In this document: piece by piece, positions 62,290 through 64,000 of the stretch
Layout of the letters: each line of letters opens with the position of its first letter
Numbering within the stretch: the first letter of the stretch is position 1
Origin: Luidia sarsii
Taxonomy: Eukaryota > Echinodermata > Asteroidea > Paxillosida > Luidiidae
Assembly (NCBI GenBank): GCA_949987565.1
Contig: OX465120.1
Location: 11,827,080-11,891,079, forward strand
Length of the DNA stretch: 64,000 nucleotides
Direction of reading: 5' to 3'
Made by a program: the position numbers and the translations under genes
The notes under the pieces: model-generated
What the model was told of the DNA's origin: nothing
Seen by the model: only the letters and a program-made list of their open reading frames with translations
The model's database searches: none

Positions 62290-64000
62290 GATTTGCAAAC
62301 CATAACTTTCTCTCTACTGATACTCTCCGCCGTTTAATGTTTACAAGTCGATGCGCACTCGGAGCGCTCAGACACATAAGGGGTCGTTGCCTTGCCCTCA
62401 AAATTCATCAAAAGAAATGTTCTCAAACCTGGTAAGTTTGATCACCTATCTTTAGAGTATTCCCAGGACTGTTTGTAGGGCAATTTTTAGTGGTTTTGAG
62501 TTAATATTAGAGGGACTATTGATTTGCAAAGCATAACTTTCTCTCTACTGATACTCTCCGCCGTTCAATGTTTACAAGTGATTGCGCACTCGGAGCGCAC
62601 AGACACATGAGGGGTCGTTGCCTTTCCCTCAGAATTCATCAAAGAAAACATTCTCAAACCTGGTAACTCTGATCACCAATCGTTAGAGTATACCAAGGGC
62701 TATTTGTGAGCCAAATTTCAGTGGTTTTGAGTTAATATTAGAGGGACTTTTGATTTACAAAGTATAACTTTCTCTCTACTGATACCCTCCGCCGTTCAAT
62801 GTTTACAAGTGATTGCGCACTCGGAGCGCACAGACACACGAGGGGTCGTTGCCTTTCCCTCAAAATTCATCAAAGGAAATATTCTCAAACCTGGTAACTG
62901 TGATCACCAATCGTTAGAGTATTCCCAGGGCTGTTTATAGACCAAATTTTAGTGGTTTTGAGTTAATATTAGAGGGGCTATTGATTTGCAAAGCATAACT
63001 TTCTCTCTACTGATACTCTCCGCCGTTCAATGTTTACAAGTGATTGCGCACTCGGAGCGCACAGACACATGAGGGGTCGTTGCCTTTCCCTCAGAATTCA
63101 TCAAAGAAAACATTCTCAAACCTGGTAACTCTGATCACCAATCGTTAGAGTATACCAAGGGCTATTTGTGAGCCAAATTTCAGTGGTTTTGAGTTAATAT
63201 TAGAGGGACTTTTGATTTACAAAGTATAACTTTCTCTCTACTGATACCCTCCGCCGTTCAATGTTTACAAGTGATTGCGCACTCGGAGCGCACAGACACA
63301 CGAGGGGTCGTTGCCTTTTCCTCAAAATTCATCAAAGGAAATATTCTCAAACCTGGTAACTGTGATCACCAATCGTTAGAGTATTCCCAGGGCTGTTTAT
63401 AGACCAAATTTTAGTGGTTTTGAGTTAATATTAGAGGGGCTATTGATTTGCAAAGCATAACTTTCTCTCTACTGATACTCTCCGCCGTTCAATGTTTACA
63501 AGTCATTGCGCACTCGGAGCGCTCAGACACATAAGGGGTCGTTGCCTTGCCCTCAAAATTCATCAAAAGAAATGTTCTCAAACCTGGTAAGTTTGATCAC
63601 CTATCTTTAGAGTATTCCCAGGACTGTTTGTAGGGCAATTTTTAGTGGTTTTGAGTTAATACTAGAGGGACTATTGATTTGCAAAGCATAACTTTCTCTC
63701 TACTGATACTCTCCGCCGTTCAATGTTTACAAGTGATTGCGCACTCGGAGCGCACAGACACATGAGGGGTCGTTGCCTTTCCCTCAGAATTCATCAAAGG
63801 AAATATTCTCAAACCTGGGAAGTTTGATCACCAATCGTTAGAGTATTCCCAGGGCTGTTTGTAGGCCAAATTTTAGTGGTTTTGAGTTATTATTAGAGGG
63901 ACTATTGATTTGCAAAGCATAACTTTCTCTCTACTGATACTCTCCGCCGTTCAATGTTTACAAGTCATTGCGCACTCGGAGCGCACAGACACATGAGGGG
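62290..64000 (+). repeat. Super-unit C, first 1.7 kb
   Basis: Opens with the GCAAACCATAAC/CGTTTAATG monomer and follows 54074-55784 at offset 8216, including the rare TAATACTAGAGG (63658, as at 55440). By position, an insert would be expected about 3.6 kb into this unit, beyond the window. Confidence 0.82.

Larger units (their letters stand above)
58417..64000 (+). repeat. Satellite block 6, running off the window
   Basis: About 24 monomers with no gene: right flank of insert 5 (to 59977), 10-mer HOR (59978-62289), then the start of super-unit C. GACGTC marker at 60017. The window ends inside a class A monomer. Open frames at 60445 and 62050 are monomer read-throughs; the second starts at ATG only because of a chance ATTGATTTCC context. 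Confidence 0.96.

Noticed and set aside
1..64000. CRISPR array
   Set aside because: The repeats are 231 bp with no unique spacers and no cas genes; this is tandem satellite.
1..64000. CENP-B box in the monomer
   Set aside because: No TTCGNNNNANNCGGG match could be found in the consensus on either strand by eye.
1..64000. Ribosomal intergenic spacer or 5S cluster
   Set aside because: No rRNA core sequence and no pol III internal box are recognisable in the monomer or the insert.
1..64000. Telomeric or subtelomeric simple repeats
   Set aside because: No TTAGGG-, TTAGG- or TTTAGGG-type run is present.

Overview
The whole window is a tandem satellite array of eukaryotic type. The repeat unit is about 231 bp, all copies are head-to-tail in one orientation, and the array runs off both ends of the window. 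No rRNA, tRNA, CRISPR, conserved protein-coding gene or recognisable transposase or reverse transcriptase is visible. Roughly 260 monomers fill everything except five copies of a ~710-bp non-satellite insert (3172-3881, 11849-12558, 30453-31162, 47916-48624, 57708-58416), all in the same orientation. I cannot name the species. CpG-rich boxes survive in every monomer, which fits a genome without strong CpG loss (possibly an invertebrate) or a very recently homogenised array; this is inference.

Monomers fall into two main classes. Class A has GCACAGACACATGAGG, an EcoRI site (cagaattcatc) and GATCACCAATCG. Class B has GCTCAGACACATAAGG, caaaattcatc and GATCACCTATC. They form higher-order repeats (HORs). 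A 14-mer (3229 bp) occurs in tandem at 12968-19425, a 7-mer (1617 bp) at 22196-24960, and an 11-mer (2543 bp) at 25429-30283. A 10-mer (2312 bp) recurs at 36884, 41970, 51762 and 59978, with 12-mer (39196-41969) and 9-mer (49681-51761) length variants. Most HOR copies share one phase marker, a 230-bp monomer carrying GACGTC, usually followed by a 234-bp monomer carrying GCAATGTAGAC.

Above the HORs lies a third level: super-units of about 8-9 kb that contain the HORs, a tail of mixed monomers, one insert and its divergent flanking monomers. The clearest are 45206-54073 (8868 bp), 54074-62289 (8216 bp) and a partial third from 62290. Their length difference is fully accounted for by a 4-monomer loss, a 505-bp deletion and an extra 9-mer.

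Each insert has a near-perfect ~40-bp direct repeat at two sites 588-589 bp apart, a 20-bp-stem hairpin overlapping the left one, and a short ORF (102 codons, or 86 after a T6/T7 homopolymer shift). Every difference seen between copies of the ORF changes the protein, so I do not think it is a maintained gene. The insert and its divergent flanking monomers appear to be an old event that was later copied along with the array. The window is best read as a record of unequal exchange and gene conversion in satellite DNA.
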